38,240 bases of DNA from Bacteroides sp. (GTDB lineage: Bacteria; Bacteroidota; Bacteroidia; Bacteroidales; Bacteroidaceae), in assembly GCA_030151885.1 (NCBI GenBank), contig JASLCG010000098.1:1-38240 (forward strand), written 5' to 3'. This document shows positions 27,901 through 36,456 of this stretch, piece after piece (within the stretch, counting starts at the first letter, position 1; each line of letters starts with the position of its first letter). The notes under the pieces are model-generated. The model was not told where the DNA came from, did no database searches, and saw only the letters and a list, made by a program, of their open reading frames with translations. Made by a program: the position numbers and the translations under genes.

Positions 27901-29008
27901 TATTTCAGTGTCTGATTCAGGATGTGGTATTCAAGAGAAAGATATTAATAAAATATTCCAAAGATTTTATCAGTTAAATCACGAAGTCAAGGGGACAGGT
28001 ATAGGATTAGCCATTGTTAAAAATCTAGTTGATAGTCATCACGGTCAAATCGATGTAACAAGTACAGTAGGTAAGGGTACTGAATTTTCTATTTCTATAC
28101 CTCAAAACAGTTGTGCATATGCTGATAGTGAAAAAGTTGGGAAAGATGAAGCTATTAAATCACTAAATATACAATCTGGTATAGCAGATAATTTATTCGA
28201 CAATCTAGAGAGTAATAGAGAAAAATCTGTAACAGAATATATGGAGGGATATGATACTATACTTGTTGTAGAAGATGATTTGGAAGTTAGAAATTACCTT
28301 GTATCAAGTTTTACAGGTAACTATAATATTCTTGTAGCTGATAATGGAGCTGATGCTTTAAAAACTATTAATGAAGAGGAGGTAGATCTACTTATATCGG
28401 ATGTTATGCTGCCAGAAATGGATGGTTATAAACTATGTAAAAGCGTTAAGCAGAATATTAAAACGAGTCATATTCCTATCTTATTACTAACAGCTAAAAC
28501 TTCGGAAGAAGATCAGTTAGAAGGATTAACGTGCGGAGCAGATGATTATATAACGAAACCTTTTAACTTATCTAGCTTAAGGCTGAAAATTAATAATAGA
28601 CTAATGCAAAAGAGAAGGATACTAGAACACTACTCAGAAACATTAGAAATTAATCCAGAAAACTTAGCAGCCAATAGTCTAGATAAAGAATTTTTAGAAA
28701 AAGCTAAGGCCATTATTGAAGAGAACCTGGATAATGTTGATTTTAAAGTAGATGATTTTTGTTTACTTATGGCTATGAGTAGATCGAACTTACATTTAAA
28801 AATGAAAGCAATAACTGGGGGGTCAACAATAGAGTTTATTAAGAAAATAAGATTTAATAAGGCTTGTCAACTGTTGTTAGAGAAGAGATATAGTATCAAT
28901 GAAATTAGTTCTATGGTTGGATTTAATACTCCATCATATTTTACTACAAGTTTCAAAAAATACTTTGGAATGTTGCCTACAGACTATATAAAGAAGAATT
29001 CTAGGTAG
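24956..29008 (+). CDS. Hybrid two-component system sensor/regulator (HTCS)
   Basis: This one-protein regulator of 1350 residues senses glycan fragments in the periplasm and activates PUL genes. A signal/TM segment (about 10-28) precedes a double beta-propeller of regulator repeats (about 40-690, many copies like LWVGT, GLNRF). A Y_Y_Y domain (about 695-775) and a TM helix (about 783-803) follow. The kinase part has His842 in NISHEFKTPLTL, an N-box (NLLSNSFKFTPEGG) and GTGIGLAIVKN. The receiver has Asp1149 in LLISDVMLPEMDGYK. A C-terminal AraC-type helix-turn-helix (about 1245-1350, FNTPSYFTTSFKKYFGMLP) binds DNA. All signalling residues are intact. It lies between the lyase-sulfatase operon and the GH88 gene as its own unit. 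Confidence 0.96.
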   Translation: MYTHTFKQKLHLYLTGLLLLIFPINLFSKPYSAEDGKLSFSSLTSSNGLSNNTVLDIAQDSLGFIWIGTADGLNRFDGENFVKFTFSENDSNSIGGSGVYKVLPTEKELLLGTSEGFSTFDLVKSKFKNYTLDHEVIDITRKSVSSYFFISGSTIYEYVASKREIKEEFKSDYLDFTSIVVYDDFILLGTHNGLYKYSVKNKNIEKYINELSNKNIQTLLVDNDSLWVATEGNGLYKVVNSKVIVNYRECNNKEVNLSSNYVRSLSKDNEGSLWVGTFVGLNIIHKDGTISKIYYDKNTVNTLNQNSVRSLFCDNQGGIWIGTYFGGVNYYHSLIKRFYHINNSNDNSLSDDIITTIQEDDLNRDILWVGTNDGGLNRYSLSTKRNIVYKADRNAKNSLQSNNIKAIHPDGNTCFIGTHGGGLSILDKKTGYVKTYTPENSVLPSFNVYDLKRDNMNRLWIATLKGLMYYDYSVKEFKSIKELVPWGETEVLDTLVKTKVFCLLLDSRQRLWIGTEDGIFLYSIEKNLLTKYDLESPIKRKKINCFFEDSSFQVWVGTTFGLFKINESKQKIESIGNLCDKSNSNVSSITQDKLSRIWVGTNKGLICYDVRSNTLKNYTHKDGLLSEQFTPNVTLTLRNGKLFFGTLKGIVYFNPLDIVDNPFAPKPVISSLKVFSNLILPGDETGILSKDISITSKVSLPPEMNSFTLNLSVPNYLSMNHNFYAYKIIGLHDDWVPLDGNSLSYANLKSGEYKLRFIASNSEGKWSEASGELVIIVQPYWWQTIYFKLFVVLAVVFLILYLFKMHSNKQEIKNKLEIEVLKQQQKDEINQMKLRFFINISHEFKTPLTLIISPLEELLNSVSDKQNQEQLKYIKRNANRLLFLVNQLLDFRQTELGVFVLKVHSDFINEAINSITAPFKNVALKKNINFSLETSYNETDKALFDPSYIDLILSNLLSNSFKFTPEGGVVKVKWEKVLDNLVISVSDSGCGIQEKDINKIFQRFYQLNHEVKGTGIGLAIVKNLVDSHHGQIDVTSTVGKGTEFSISIPQNSCAYADSEKVGKDEAIKSLNIQSGIADNLFDNLESNREKSVTEYMEGYDTILVVEDDLEVRNYLVSSFTGNYNILVADNGADALKTINEEEVDLLISDVMLPEMDGYKLCKSVKQNIKTSHIPILLLTAKTSEEDQLEGLTCGADDYITKPFNLSSLRLKINNRLMQKRRILEHYSETLEINPENLAANSLDKEFLEKAKAIIEENLDNVDFKVDDFCLLMAMSRSNLHLKMKAITGGSTIEFIKKIRFNKACQLLLEKRYSINEISSMVGFNTPSYFTTSFKKYFGMLPTDYIKKNSR

Positions 29009-29021
29009 TATTCAACATTAT

Positions 29022-29125
29022 TGTAGTTATTTTAAACAAAATCAATGTTGGAATGAACTAATAGACGATTTATAAAAACAATCAAGTATAGCTGTAGTTC
29101 TAAAAGATAGTATAATTGTAGTATC
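29022..29125 (+). promoter_or_regulatory. TGTAGT repeats and a dyad before the GH88 gene
   Basis: TGTAGT occurs at 29022-29027, 29093-29098 and 29117-29122. The last lies in a 20-base imperfect palindrome at 29106-29125 (GATAGTATAATTGTAGTATC, 16 of 20 positions symmetric). ATTGTAGTT also occurs ahead of the first PL12 gene near 19163. These are candidate HTCS binding sites. No canonical -7 element was found in this gap. Confidence 0.3.
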
Positions 29126-29202
29126 AAAAATGAGATAGATAATAGTTAACTCATTGGGATAATATAAAATGCAAATTATTCAAATATCATAAAATTGTTA
29201 CT

Positions 29203-30402
29203 ATGAAGAAAATGACAAAACTGTCTTTATTATTACTTCTTTTTCTAGCAACGGCATGTAGTCCTAAAAAGAAGGTAGAATCTGAAACTTGGGCACAAGA
29301 TGCTGTTAAAACTGCTTCAATTCAGTTGAAATTATTGGCTGAAGAATGTCGTCCGACTAATAAAATACCTCGCTCAATTGGTAAGAGTGGAAAGGTTAGA
29401 GTTGAAAATATGTATGACTGGACAAGTGGTTTCTTTCCTGGCTCATTATGGTATCAATTTGAGTTAACTGGTGATGACTACTTTAAGGAAGAAGCAATTC
29501 ATTATACAAATCTTCTTTATGGTTTAAAAGATTATACAGGTACTCATGATCTAGGTTTTATGATGTTTTGTAGCTACGGAAATCAGTTAAGATTATTAAA
29601 GAATGATACTGTAGCACCTCTATTAGTAAGTACTGCCGATAACTTGATTTCGAGATTTAATCCAGAAATTAAAGCAATTAGATCTTGGGATTTTGGTAAA
29701 TGGAACTATCCTGTTATCATTGATAATATGATGAATTTAGAGCTTCTATTTTGGGCTGATGAATATACTAAAGATCCTAAATATAGAGAAGTAGCTGTAG
29801 TCCATGCAAATACAACTCTAGATAATCACTTTAGAGATGATATGAGTTCTTATCACGTTATAAGTTATAATAATGATGGTACTGTTGAAAGTAAAGGTAC
29901 TTTTCAAGGTTATTCTGATGATTCGGACTGGGCACGTGGCCAAGGCTGGGCACTATATGGTTATGTAGTAATGTATCGCTTTACTAATGATGCTAAGTAC
30001 TTAAAAGCTGCCGAAGATATTGCAGAGCTTATTATGAATGAAGAGACTATGCCTGCAGATCAAATTCCTTATTGGGATTTTGATGCACCAGATATTCCTG
30101 ATGCTCCTCGTGATGTATCTGCTGCTGCAGTAATATCATCAGCTCTTTTTGAATTGAGTACAATGGTTAGCGATGGCACAAAATATTATGATCAAGCGGA
30201 AATTATGTTGAAGAATTTATCTAAAGCTCCATATTTAGCTGAGCCAGGAACTAACAAAGGTTTCATTCTTAAACATGCGACAGGTCATTTACCAGCAAAC
30301 TCAGAAATAGATACTACTTTAAGTTATGCTGACTACTATTATCTAGAAGCACTTAAACGTTACTTTGATCTTAATGGGATAGAATATCCATTAAATAATT
30401 AA
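29203..30402 (+). CDS. GH88 unsaturated glucuronyl hydrolase
   Basis: This lipoprotein of 399 residues hydrolyses the 4,5-unsaturated uronic acid from lyase-generated disaccharides, giving 5-keto-4-deoxyuronate and the free sugar. The leader FLATACSPKK has a good lipobox with Cys19. The (alpha/alpha)6 barrel shows YDWTSGFFPGSLWYQ, THDLGFMM with Asp116 and IIDNMMNLELL with Asp174, the positions of the two catalytic aspartates in Bacillus UGL. RGQGWALYGYVVMYR and the final YADYYYLEALKRY block complete the family pattern. The gene forms a single unit between the HTCS and a strong terminator. Its substrate is the product of the neighbouring lyases. Confidence 0.93.
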   Translation: MKKMTKLSLLLLLFLATACSPKKKVESETWAQDAVKTASIQLKLLAEECRPTNKIPRSIGKSGKVRVENMYDWTSGFFPGSLWYQFELTGDDYFKEEAIHYTNLLYGLKDYTGTHDLGFMMFCSYGNQLRLLKNDTVAPLLVSTADNLISRFNPEIKAIRSWDFGKWNYPVIIDNMMNLELLFWADEYTKDPKYREVAVVHANTTLDNHFRDDMSSYHVISYNNDGTVESKGTFQGYSDDSDWARGQGWALYGYVVMYRFTNDAKYLKAAEDIAELIMNEETMPADQIPYWDFDAPDIPDAPRDVSAAAVISSALFELSTMVSDGTKYYDQAEIMLKNLSKAPYLAEPGTNKGFILKHATGHLPANSEIDTTLSYADYYYLEALKRYFDLNGIEYPLNN

Positions 30403-30424
30403 TAGTTTATATTGTATGTATAAT

Positions 30425-30466
30425 ATAGGTTTGTATAAGCTAGTCTTTACAAACCTATTTTTATTT
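30425..30466 (+). terminator. Terminator after the GH88 gene
   Basis: ATAGGTTTGTA (30425-30435) and TACAAACCTAT (30448-30458) form a perfect 11-bp stem with a 12-base loop. The right arm runs into TTTTTATTT. It lies between the GH88 stop and the next lyase start at 30476, and it shows that an upstream ATG at 30416 is not the real start of that lyase. Confidence 0.88.
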
Positions 30467-30475
30467 CTAACTATC

Positions 30476-33013
30476 ATGAAAAACAAACTAATACTATTTT
30501 TACTAACACTCTTTTGTTATCCGATTTTAGCTCAGAACGCCGAGATAGAGTTATCCTTAGATAGTTTTCATCCCAGAATGAGAGAAAAAGAATTCCCTCT
30601 ATCAGGAGATGTTAGTAATAACCCAGTAACCCTACTGTGGCCTACTATTAATAAAAAGAATGTTCGTTATACCCTTTACTTGTCACAAAACAATTTGTTA
30701 GAAGAAAGTAATATCGTATCAAATACACCATGGGCTATGTACAATAGCCATCATAAGTTGGCAAAAGGACAATGGTATTGGAAGTATATAGCCTATTTAG
30801 ATGACAATAAAATTTATGAATCGCCTGTTTTTACATTTTATATTGATGGAAATAAAGAGCTATTTGAAACACCGACAATAGCAGAGCTATTAGAGCAAGT
30901 AAATAAATTAGATCATCCGAAGTTATTTACTCGAAAAGATAAGTTGGTAGATTTTAGATCTAGAAACCTAAAGAAAAAAGATGCTCTTAGTATCATAAAA
31001 GAAGCCGAAGAAAATTTGAATAAGCCTCTTATTATTGAAAAGCCTACAAGACCGAGAGATACTACTGGTGTAGAAGGTTTTGAGAAAAAAGTGTTAATTA
31101 GATTCATGTATCATAAGTTTGGCGAACTCATTAGAGAGCCAATCGATAATCAGTCATTAGCTTATCTATTAACAGGTGATGAGAAATATGCAAAAGAGGC
31201 TTTAAGACAAGCTATTCATGCTGCAAAAATGGATCCAAAAGGCCATGCTACTCAAGAAGATTTTAATAGTGCCTCGGTTATGTTAGCTATGGCTACTGCT
31301 TATGATACTGCTTTTGAATTTAGTACTGTAGAGGAAAAAGAGGTGTTAAGAGCTGCTATTAAAGAGAGGGGAAACTACTTCTTTAAACAATATGTAAATA
31401 AGTTTGAAGCTCAAAGTATGGATAACCATGTATGGCAGCATACCTTAAGAAGGTTTCTTATGACATCCATTGCAGTAGTTGGTGATATAGATGAGGCTAA
31501 TCAATGGTTATCTTATATTTATGAGGTGTGGTGTTCTAGATTCCCTATTTTAGGAGGTAACGATGGTGGTTGGCACGATGGTAATAGTTATTATGGAGTT
31601 AACTTTGAGAGCTTTATTATAATACCATTATTGTTGAAAAACCTGACAGGAGTAGATTTCTTTGAGCTTGAATGGTATAAAAATGCTGGTAAGTATTTAC
31701 TATACTCCTTCCCTAAAAATTCATACTCAACAGGATTTGGTGATGCTTTTGAAGCAATGTTAAAGCCATCTAAGAAATACATATCTTATGCAGATGCATT
31801 GGCAAATGAAACAGGATGTAAAACAGCTAGAGCTTATGCTAATTATTTAGTAAACGGAGATCTAGATAAAATTTCAAAAGATAAAGACTTTACTCTCTAT
31901 CGACTCTTGACTGAGAGTAATAATATAGATAATACATCAGATTATTTAGAGAGCTTAGAACAAGCTGCTTATTTTCCAGATGCTGGATTTGCTTTCTTCC
32001 ATTCTAATTTAACTAAAACTAGAAGAAACTTAATGTTGTCGTTCTTCTCTCTTCCATATGGAGCGACAGGACATGCACACGCTGCGCATAATGGATTCAC
32101 AATATCTTATGGTGGTAAACAGCTGTTTGGAGGGTCTGGTTATTATAGTAACTTTAATGATGCACATACTTTAAAGCATTATAGAACGCGTGGTCATAAT
32201 ACAATTATAGCCGATGGAAAATCTATGGTGATAGGCGAAAATGGTTATGGATGGTTACCTAGGTTTTATAACACAGTAGATTTTGGGTATGTATTGGGAG
32301 ATGCTACACATGCATTTGGAGATATGACATCTGAGTTTTGGCTTGATAGAATGCAAAAGTCAAATGTTGAATATACACTAGAGAATGGGTTCGGAAATCC
32401 TCAAATAGAAAAATTTAGAAGACATGTAGTTTATATTAGACCTAATATTATTTTACTGTATGATGAGCTAGAAGCAAAAGAACCTATAACTTGGACTTGG
32501 ATGATTCATAGTTATCAGAAGATGACTAAAGATGGAGCTAATAAAATATTAGGTTATAATGAATTTGCAAATGCACAAGTTTATCTTCTTACAGATAAAA
32601 AACAAAACTATACATCGGCAATTACAAATGAATACTTCTCTCCCGCTATAAACTGGAAAAAGAAACCTGTTAATGGAAGCCTTGAATATGATAAAAATTG
32701 GCATACATACTTTAATTCAAACAAGAAGTTAAAGAAACAGCGATTCTTATCTGTTATTGTAATAGATGAAAAAACAAAGAAGCCAACACGTATCAATTTT
32801 ATAAACAATCAATCTTTTAAAATAAAAGGTTGGGATTGTACTTTTGAATTAAATCCATCAAAACAAGCCTCTTTTACGGTTTTAAATAAGCAGTCTGATG
32901 GAGTAGTTTATAACTCACCAAAGTTCAATTCTGAACTAAACAATGCGACTCTTATTATTAAAAATGGAGGTGTACAAGAAATATTAATTGATAAACTTCC
33001 TACATATAGATAG
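30476..33013 (+). CDS. DUF4962/heparinase II/III lyase, PL15-like exolyase
   Basis: From the ATG at 30476 this is an 845-residue secreted lyase with signal peptide MKNKLILFLLTLFCYPILA. An N-terminal beta domain (about 25-130, DUF4962-like, TLLWPTINKKNVRYTLYLS) is followed by an alpha-toroid (about 130-480) and the heparinase II/III beta-sandwich (about 490-800). Likely active-site residues are Asn317/His318 in MDNHVWQH, Tyr372/Tyr373 in HDGNSYYG and the histidines of GHAHAAHNG (532-540). Length and layout resemble the Bacteroides thetaiotaomicron heparan-sulfate exolyase BT4652 (PL15). That subfamily call is inference: PL17 or PL21 relatives cannot be fully excluded. The longer frame from 30416 runs through a terminator and puts 20 residues before the signal peptide, so I rejected it. 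Confidence 0.85.
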   Translation: MKNKLILFLLTLFCYPILAQNAEIELSLDSFHPRMREKEFPLSGDVSNNPVTLLWPTINKKNVRYTLYLSQNNLLEESNIVSNTPWAMYNSHHKLAKGQWYWKYIAYLDDNKIYESPVFTFYIDGNKELFETPTIAELLEQVNKLDHPKLFTRKDKLVDFRSRNLKKKDALSIIKEAEENLNKPLIIEKPTRPRDTTGVEGFEKKVLIRFMYHKFGELIREPIDNQSLAYLLTGDEKYAKEALRQAIHAAKMDPKGHATQEDFNSASVMLAMATAYDTAFEFSTVEEKEVLRAAIKERGNYFFKQYVNKFEAQSMDNHVWQHTLRRFLMTSIAVVGDIDEANQWLSYIYEVWCSRFPILGGNDGGWHDGNSYYGVNFESFIIIPLLLKNLTGVDFFELEWYKNAGKYLLYSFPKNSYSTGFGDAFEAMLKPSKKYISYADALANETGCKTARAYANYLVNGDLDKISKDKDFTLYRLLTESNNIDNTSDYLESLEQAAYFPDAGFAFFHSNLTKTRRNLMLSFFSLPYGATGHAHAAHNGFTISYGGKQLFGGSGYYSNFNDAHTLKHYRTRGHNTIIADGKSMVIGENGYGWLPRFYNTVDFGYVLGDATHAFGDMTSEFWLDRMQKSNVEYTLENGFGNPQIEKFRRHVVYIRPNIILLYDELEAKEPITWTWMIHSYQKMTKDGANKILGYNEFANAQVYLLTDKKQNYTSAITNEYFSPAINWKKKPVNGSLEYDKNWHTYFNSNKKLKKQRFLSVIVIDEKTKKPTRINFINNQSFKIKGWDCTFELNPSKQASFTVLNKQSDGVVYNSPKFNSELNNATLIIKNGGVQEILIDKLPTYR

Positions 33014-33088
33014 CTATAAAAGGGTTTGTAAAACAAATTCAAACTTTTTTTCAACAAAACTAAAACTCCTTTACATATAGTTGCTGAT

Positions 33089-33127
33089 AACTCCTCAAAT
33101 ATTAAAGTCATAGTATTTGAGGAGTTT
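33089..33127 (+). terminator. Terminator before susC
   Basis: AACTCCTCAAATA (33089-33101) and its exact complement (33114-33126) form a 13-bp stem with a 12-base loop. Only TTATA follows. It separates the lyase transcript from susC/susD. Confidence 0.75.
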
Positions 33128-33153
33128 ATACATTTGCTTGTATCTAGAAAAAC

Positions 33154-33180
33154 ACACTTTTAAAGTGTACAAAAGTACAC
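33154..33180 (+). repeat. Two overlapping inverted repeats upstream of susC
   Basis: ACACTTT-T-AAAGTGT (33154-33168) overlaps GTGTAC-AAAA-GTACAC (33165-33180), and both are perfect. They sit 21 to 48 nt before the susC start, after the terminator and where a promoter is expected, yet no TAnnTTTG is present. They may be an operator for an activator or repressor, or a 5' leader hairpin. Confidence 0.55.
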
Positions 33181-33201
33181 ACCTTAATATTTAATAATTA
33201 T

Positions 33202-36200
33202 ATGAACACATTTAAGAAAACAGCATCTATGTTAGTTATTCTGTTATTCAGTTTTGCTCAAGCTTTTGCTCAGAGTAATAAGATAACAGTAACAGGAGTA
33301 TTAACAGATGAGCAAAATGAGCCCATTATTGGTGCTTCAATTTTAGAAAAGAACACAACAAATGGAACTATTTCAGACATTGATGGTAACTATAAAATTG
33401 TAGTTGCTTCCGATGCAGTATTACGTTTTTCGTTTATTGGAATGGAGACATTATCTGTAAAAGTAAAAGGAAGAACTACGGTAAATGCACAACTCAAAGA
33501 TTCTGGCGTAATGCTAGACGAGGTAGTAGCTATTGGATATGGTACTGTGAAGAGAAGTGAACTTACAAGTGCTGTATCTTCTGTTAAGGGTGATGAACTG
33601 TCTAAATTACCTGTAACAGATGCTCTACAAGCATTGAATGGTAAAGTTGCAGGATTACAGATATCTCAGGCTCAGGGTTCTCCTGGTGCAGAAGTTAAAG
33701 TTCGTGTGCGTGGAGGAATTTCAATAACTCAGAGTAATGAACCATTATATATTGTTGATGGGTTTCCTTCTCCAGATGGGCTACGCGTGTTAGATCCTTC
33801 AGATATTGGTTCTATAGACGTGTTAAAAGATGCTTCGGCTACAGCTATTTATGGTGCTGCTGGTGCGAATGGTGTAATTTTAATTACGACAAAATCTGGT
33901 TCAGAAGGAAAAGCAAGTATCAACTTTGACAGTTATGTAGGTATTAAAAAGATTTCAAAGAGATTAGGTGTCTTAAAACCATTAGACTTTGTAAAACTAG
34001 AATATGAGCGTGCTATGTTAGATGGTGGTACGGATGAAGCTAGAAAGTTTACAGAGCGTTATGGATTAGGATGGAAAGAAGACGAAACTATTCTTGCTAA
34101 TATGCAAAATTCATGGAATGATTTACCAAATGCTTATGGTAATCGAGCAGGTATTAATTGGCAAGATGAAATATTTGATTCACGTACTCCTATTTCTCAA
34201 AACTACAAGTTTTCTGTTAACGGGGGAAATAAAGACACAAAGTATAACGTCTCTTTCTCGCACACAGATGATGATGGAGTTATGAAGGGTAGTGGGTATG
34301 AGAAAAATAATATTCGCTTACGATTTGATCAAAAATTAAGTAAGAAGTTATCATTTTCGGCATCAGTAGGTTATGTCTGGGATAAGACAGAAGGAATGGG
34401 GTCTTTAAATGAAGGTGGACGCTTTAGCCGTATGCAACACATTATTCAATATAGACCTGTTATTAGTAGAGATGGTAATGATCAAGATTTATTGTCTATG
34501 GATATTGATCCTATTCTAGATAATGATTCTGGTAATGTTATGGTTAATCCAAACACATCTATTGTAGAGGAGAAAAGAAAAATAGACAATAAATTCTTAA
34601 ACCTGAATGCCAGTTTAACTTATAAAATTTTACCAAACTTAGTATATCGTGGTATGGTAGGAATGGGACGTAAAGATATGGATAATGATGTCTTTTTTGG
34701 CTCACGCAGTAGCCAAGCACAGCGTAGTGGAGGTCCTTATGCCGAATTGAGAAAGTCAAATAGAGACAATTGGACATATAGCAATACATTAACATACTCG
34801 CCCAAAATAAATAGAAATCATAAGCTAGATATAATGGTCGGACAAGAAGAAACTTATAGACGTGATAAAAGTCTATTTATGGGAGTCCGAGGGTTTGGAG
34901 ATGATAATTTTGAATTGAATGATTTAAGCTTAGGTAAGTTTGCCGATGTACCTACCAATAGTATTGCAGATGCACGCCAACTATCTTTCTTTAGCCGAAT
35001 CAATTACAATTTGTTATCTAAGTATCTATTTATATTTACCATTCGTGGAGATGGATCTTCAAAATTTGGTTCTGATAATAAATGGGGATTATTTCCTTCA
35101 GGTTCTTTTGCTTGGAGACTATCGGAAGAAAATTTTATTAAAAACTTAAAACTGTTTTCAGATCTTAAACTTCGTGTGGGTGTAGGTACTGCAGGAAATA
35201 ACAACATAAACAATTATCTTTCATTAATGAGAATGGGATCAAGCTATATGCCTGAAAATGGATCTCAAGAAAATTCTTATTACGAACAGCAATTAGCAAA
35301 TAGAAACCTAAAGTGGGAGACTGATATTTCAACTAATATTGGTCTAGATATGGGCTTCTTTAATCAACGTTTGCAAGTGAGCTTAGATTTTTATAGAAAT
35401 GAAGCAAGTGATCTATTACTAAATAAAAATTTACCACTAATATCTGGTTTTCCAACAATGATTTCGAATGTTGGAAAAACTAGAAATACAGGTTTTGAAA
35501 TGTCTGTAACGTCTTATAATATTGACACCGATAATTTTACATGGAATTCTACTGTGAATTTGGCGATGAATAAAAACAAGGTTATAAAACTAGCAGATGC
35601 TAGTGTAATGCCTATTCGTTCTAAATGGTCTAGTGATGAATGGAATGGATATGATTATATGGTTAGAGAAGGAGAGCCTGTAGGTCAGATGTGGGGATAC
35701 GTAAATGAAGGTATCTACACAGTAGATGATTTTGATTTTAATCCTAATGCAGATTCCGAAGATGGCTTTTACACTCTAAAAGAAGGTGTTGTAGGACCAA
35801 AAGATGGTAAAGTACGTCCAGGTTTCTGGAAATATAAAGATTTAAATGGAGATGGTATTATCGATGGAAATGATGAGAAGGTAATTGGAAAAGCTCAGCC
35901 AAAAGTTTATGGTGGTATTACAAATAACTTCACTTTTAAAGGATTTGACTTGACTTTAGTTATGAATTACAGTATCGGAGGAAAGGTATATAATGCAAAT
36001 AAAATGTTCTATACCATGACTAAAAATAGATACAAAAATGCTCTGGATGATGTGCTGAATCGTTTTACTTATATTGATGAAAATGGTGTTAATGTATATG
36101 GTAATCCTGATGCTCTGCGTGAGTTAAATAAAAATAATTCTTACGGTTCATTACATGGTACACAAAACCTTCAGTTTAGCTCTAGATTTGTAGAAGGGGC

Positions 36201-36444
36201 TTCTTACCTACGTTTAAGCAACATAACATTGGGCTATACACTACCAAAGAAAGTAATGCGTAAAATTGGAATACAAAGGTTAAGATTTTATGCAAGCATA
36301 AACAATCTATTTACTATTACAGGATACTCAGGATTTGATCCAGAGGTTGATACTCGTTCAAATGGGGGATTAACCCCTAATATAGACTGGGGAGCGTATC
36401 CTAGAGCTATGACAACATTATTTGGATTAAATCTTACACTATAA
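33202..36444 (+). CDS. susC: SusC-family TonB-dependent outer-membrane transporter
   Basis: This is the outer-membrane importer of the PUL (1080 residues), which takes up oligosaccharides captured by SusD. It has a signal peptide ending QAFA (residue 23) and a carboxypeptidase-regulatory-like domain (about 28-115, VTGVLTDEQNEPIIGASI). The SusC signature MLDEVVAIGYGTVKRSELT follows, then the plug (about 120-235, LYIVDGFPSPDG, ATAIYGAAGANGVILITTKSG) and the barrel to the C-terminus. No N-terminal STN domain is present, so signalling through an anti-sigma factor is unlikely, consistent with HTCS control. The susD gene follows 12 nt downstream. The likely cargo is heparan-sulfate-like oligosaccharide, judged from the linked enzymes only. 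Confidence 0.97.
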   Translation: MNTFKKTASMLVILLFSFAQAFAQSNKITVTGVLTDEQNEPIIGASILEKNTTNGTISDIDGNYKIVVASDAVLRFSFIGMETLSVKVKGRTTVNAQLKDSGVMLDEVVAIGYGTVKRSELTSAVSSVKGDELSKLPVTDALQALNGKVAGLQISQAQGSPGAEVKVRVRGGISITQSNEPLYIVDGFPSPDGLRVLDPSDIGSIDVLKDASATAIYGAAGANGVILITTKSGSEGKASINFDSYVGIKKISKRLGVLKPLDFVKLEYERAMLDGGTDEARKFTERYGLGWKEDETILANMQNSWNDLPNAYGNRAGINWQDEIFDSRTPISQNYKFSVNGGNKDTKYNVSFSHTDDDGVMKGSGYEKNNIRLRFDQKLSKKLSFSASVGYVWDKTEGMGSLNEGGRFSRMQHIIQYRPVISRDGNDQDLLSMDIDPILDNDSGNVMVNPNTSIVEEKRKIDNKFLNLNASLTYKILPNLVYRGMVGMGRKDMDNDVFFGSRSSQAQRSGGPYAELRKSNRDNWTYSNTLTYSPKINRNHKLDIMVGQEETYRRDKSLFMGVRGFGDDNFELNDLSLGKFADVPTNSIADARQLSFFSRINYNLLSKYLFIFTIRGDGSSKFGSDNKWGLFPSGSFAWRLSEENFIKNLKLFSDLKLRVGVGTAGNNNINNYLSLMRMGSSYMPENGSQENSYYEQQLANRNLKWETDISTNIGLDMGFFNQRLQVSLDFYRNEASDLLLNKNLPLISGFPTMISNVGKTRNTGFEMSVTSYNIDTDNFTWNSTVNLAMNKNKVIKLADASVMPIRSKWSSDEWNGYDYMVREGEPVGQMWGYVNEGIYTVDDFDFNPNADSEDGFYTLKEGVVGPKDGKVRPGFWKYKDLNGDGIIDGNDEKVIGKAQPKVYGGITNNFTFKGFDLTLVMNYSIGGKVYNANKMFYTMTKNRYKNALDDVLNRFTYIDENGVNVYGNPDALRELNKNNSYGSLHGTQNLQFSSRFVEGASYLRLSNITLGYTLPKKVMRKIGIQRLRFYASINNLFTITGYSGFDPEVDTRSNGGLTPNIDWGAYPRAMTTLFGLNLTL

Positions 36445-36456
36445 TTAGATAATACT

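Noticed and set aside
29190..29197. TAAAATTG as a -7 element for the GH88 gene
   Set aside because: It lies only five bases before the ATG, so transcription would start inside the coding region, and one consensus base differs.
30426..30433. TAGGTTTG as a -7 element for the PL15-like lyase
   Set aside because: It matches TAnnTTTG but lies in the terminator stem, and no TTTG-like -33 element stands 18-21 nt upstream.
30416..30475. Longer start for the PL15-like lyase (20 extra residues)
   Set aside because: The extra codons run through a perfect terminator hairpin, and the signal peptide begins at the ATG at 30476.
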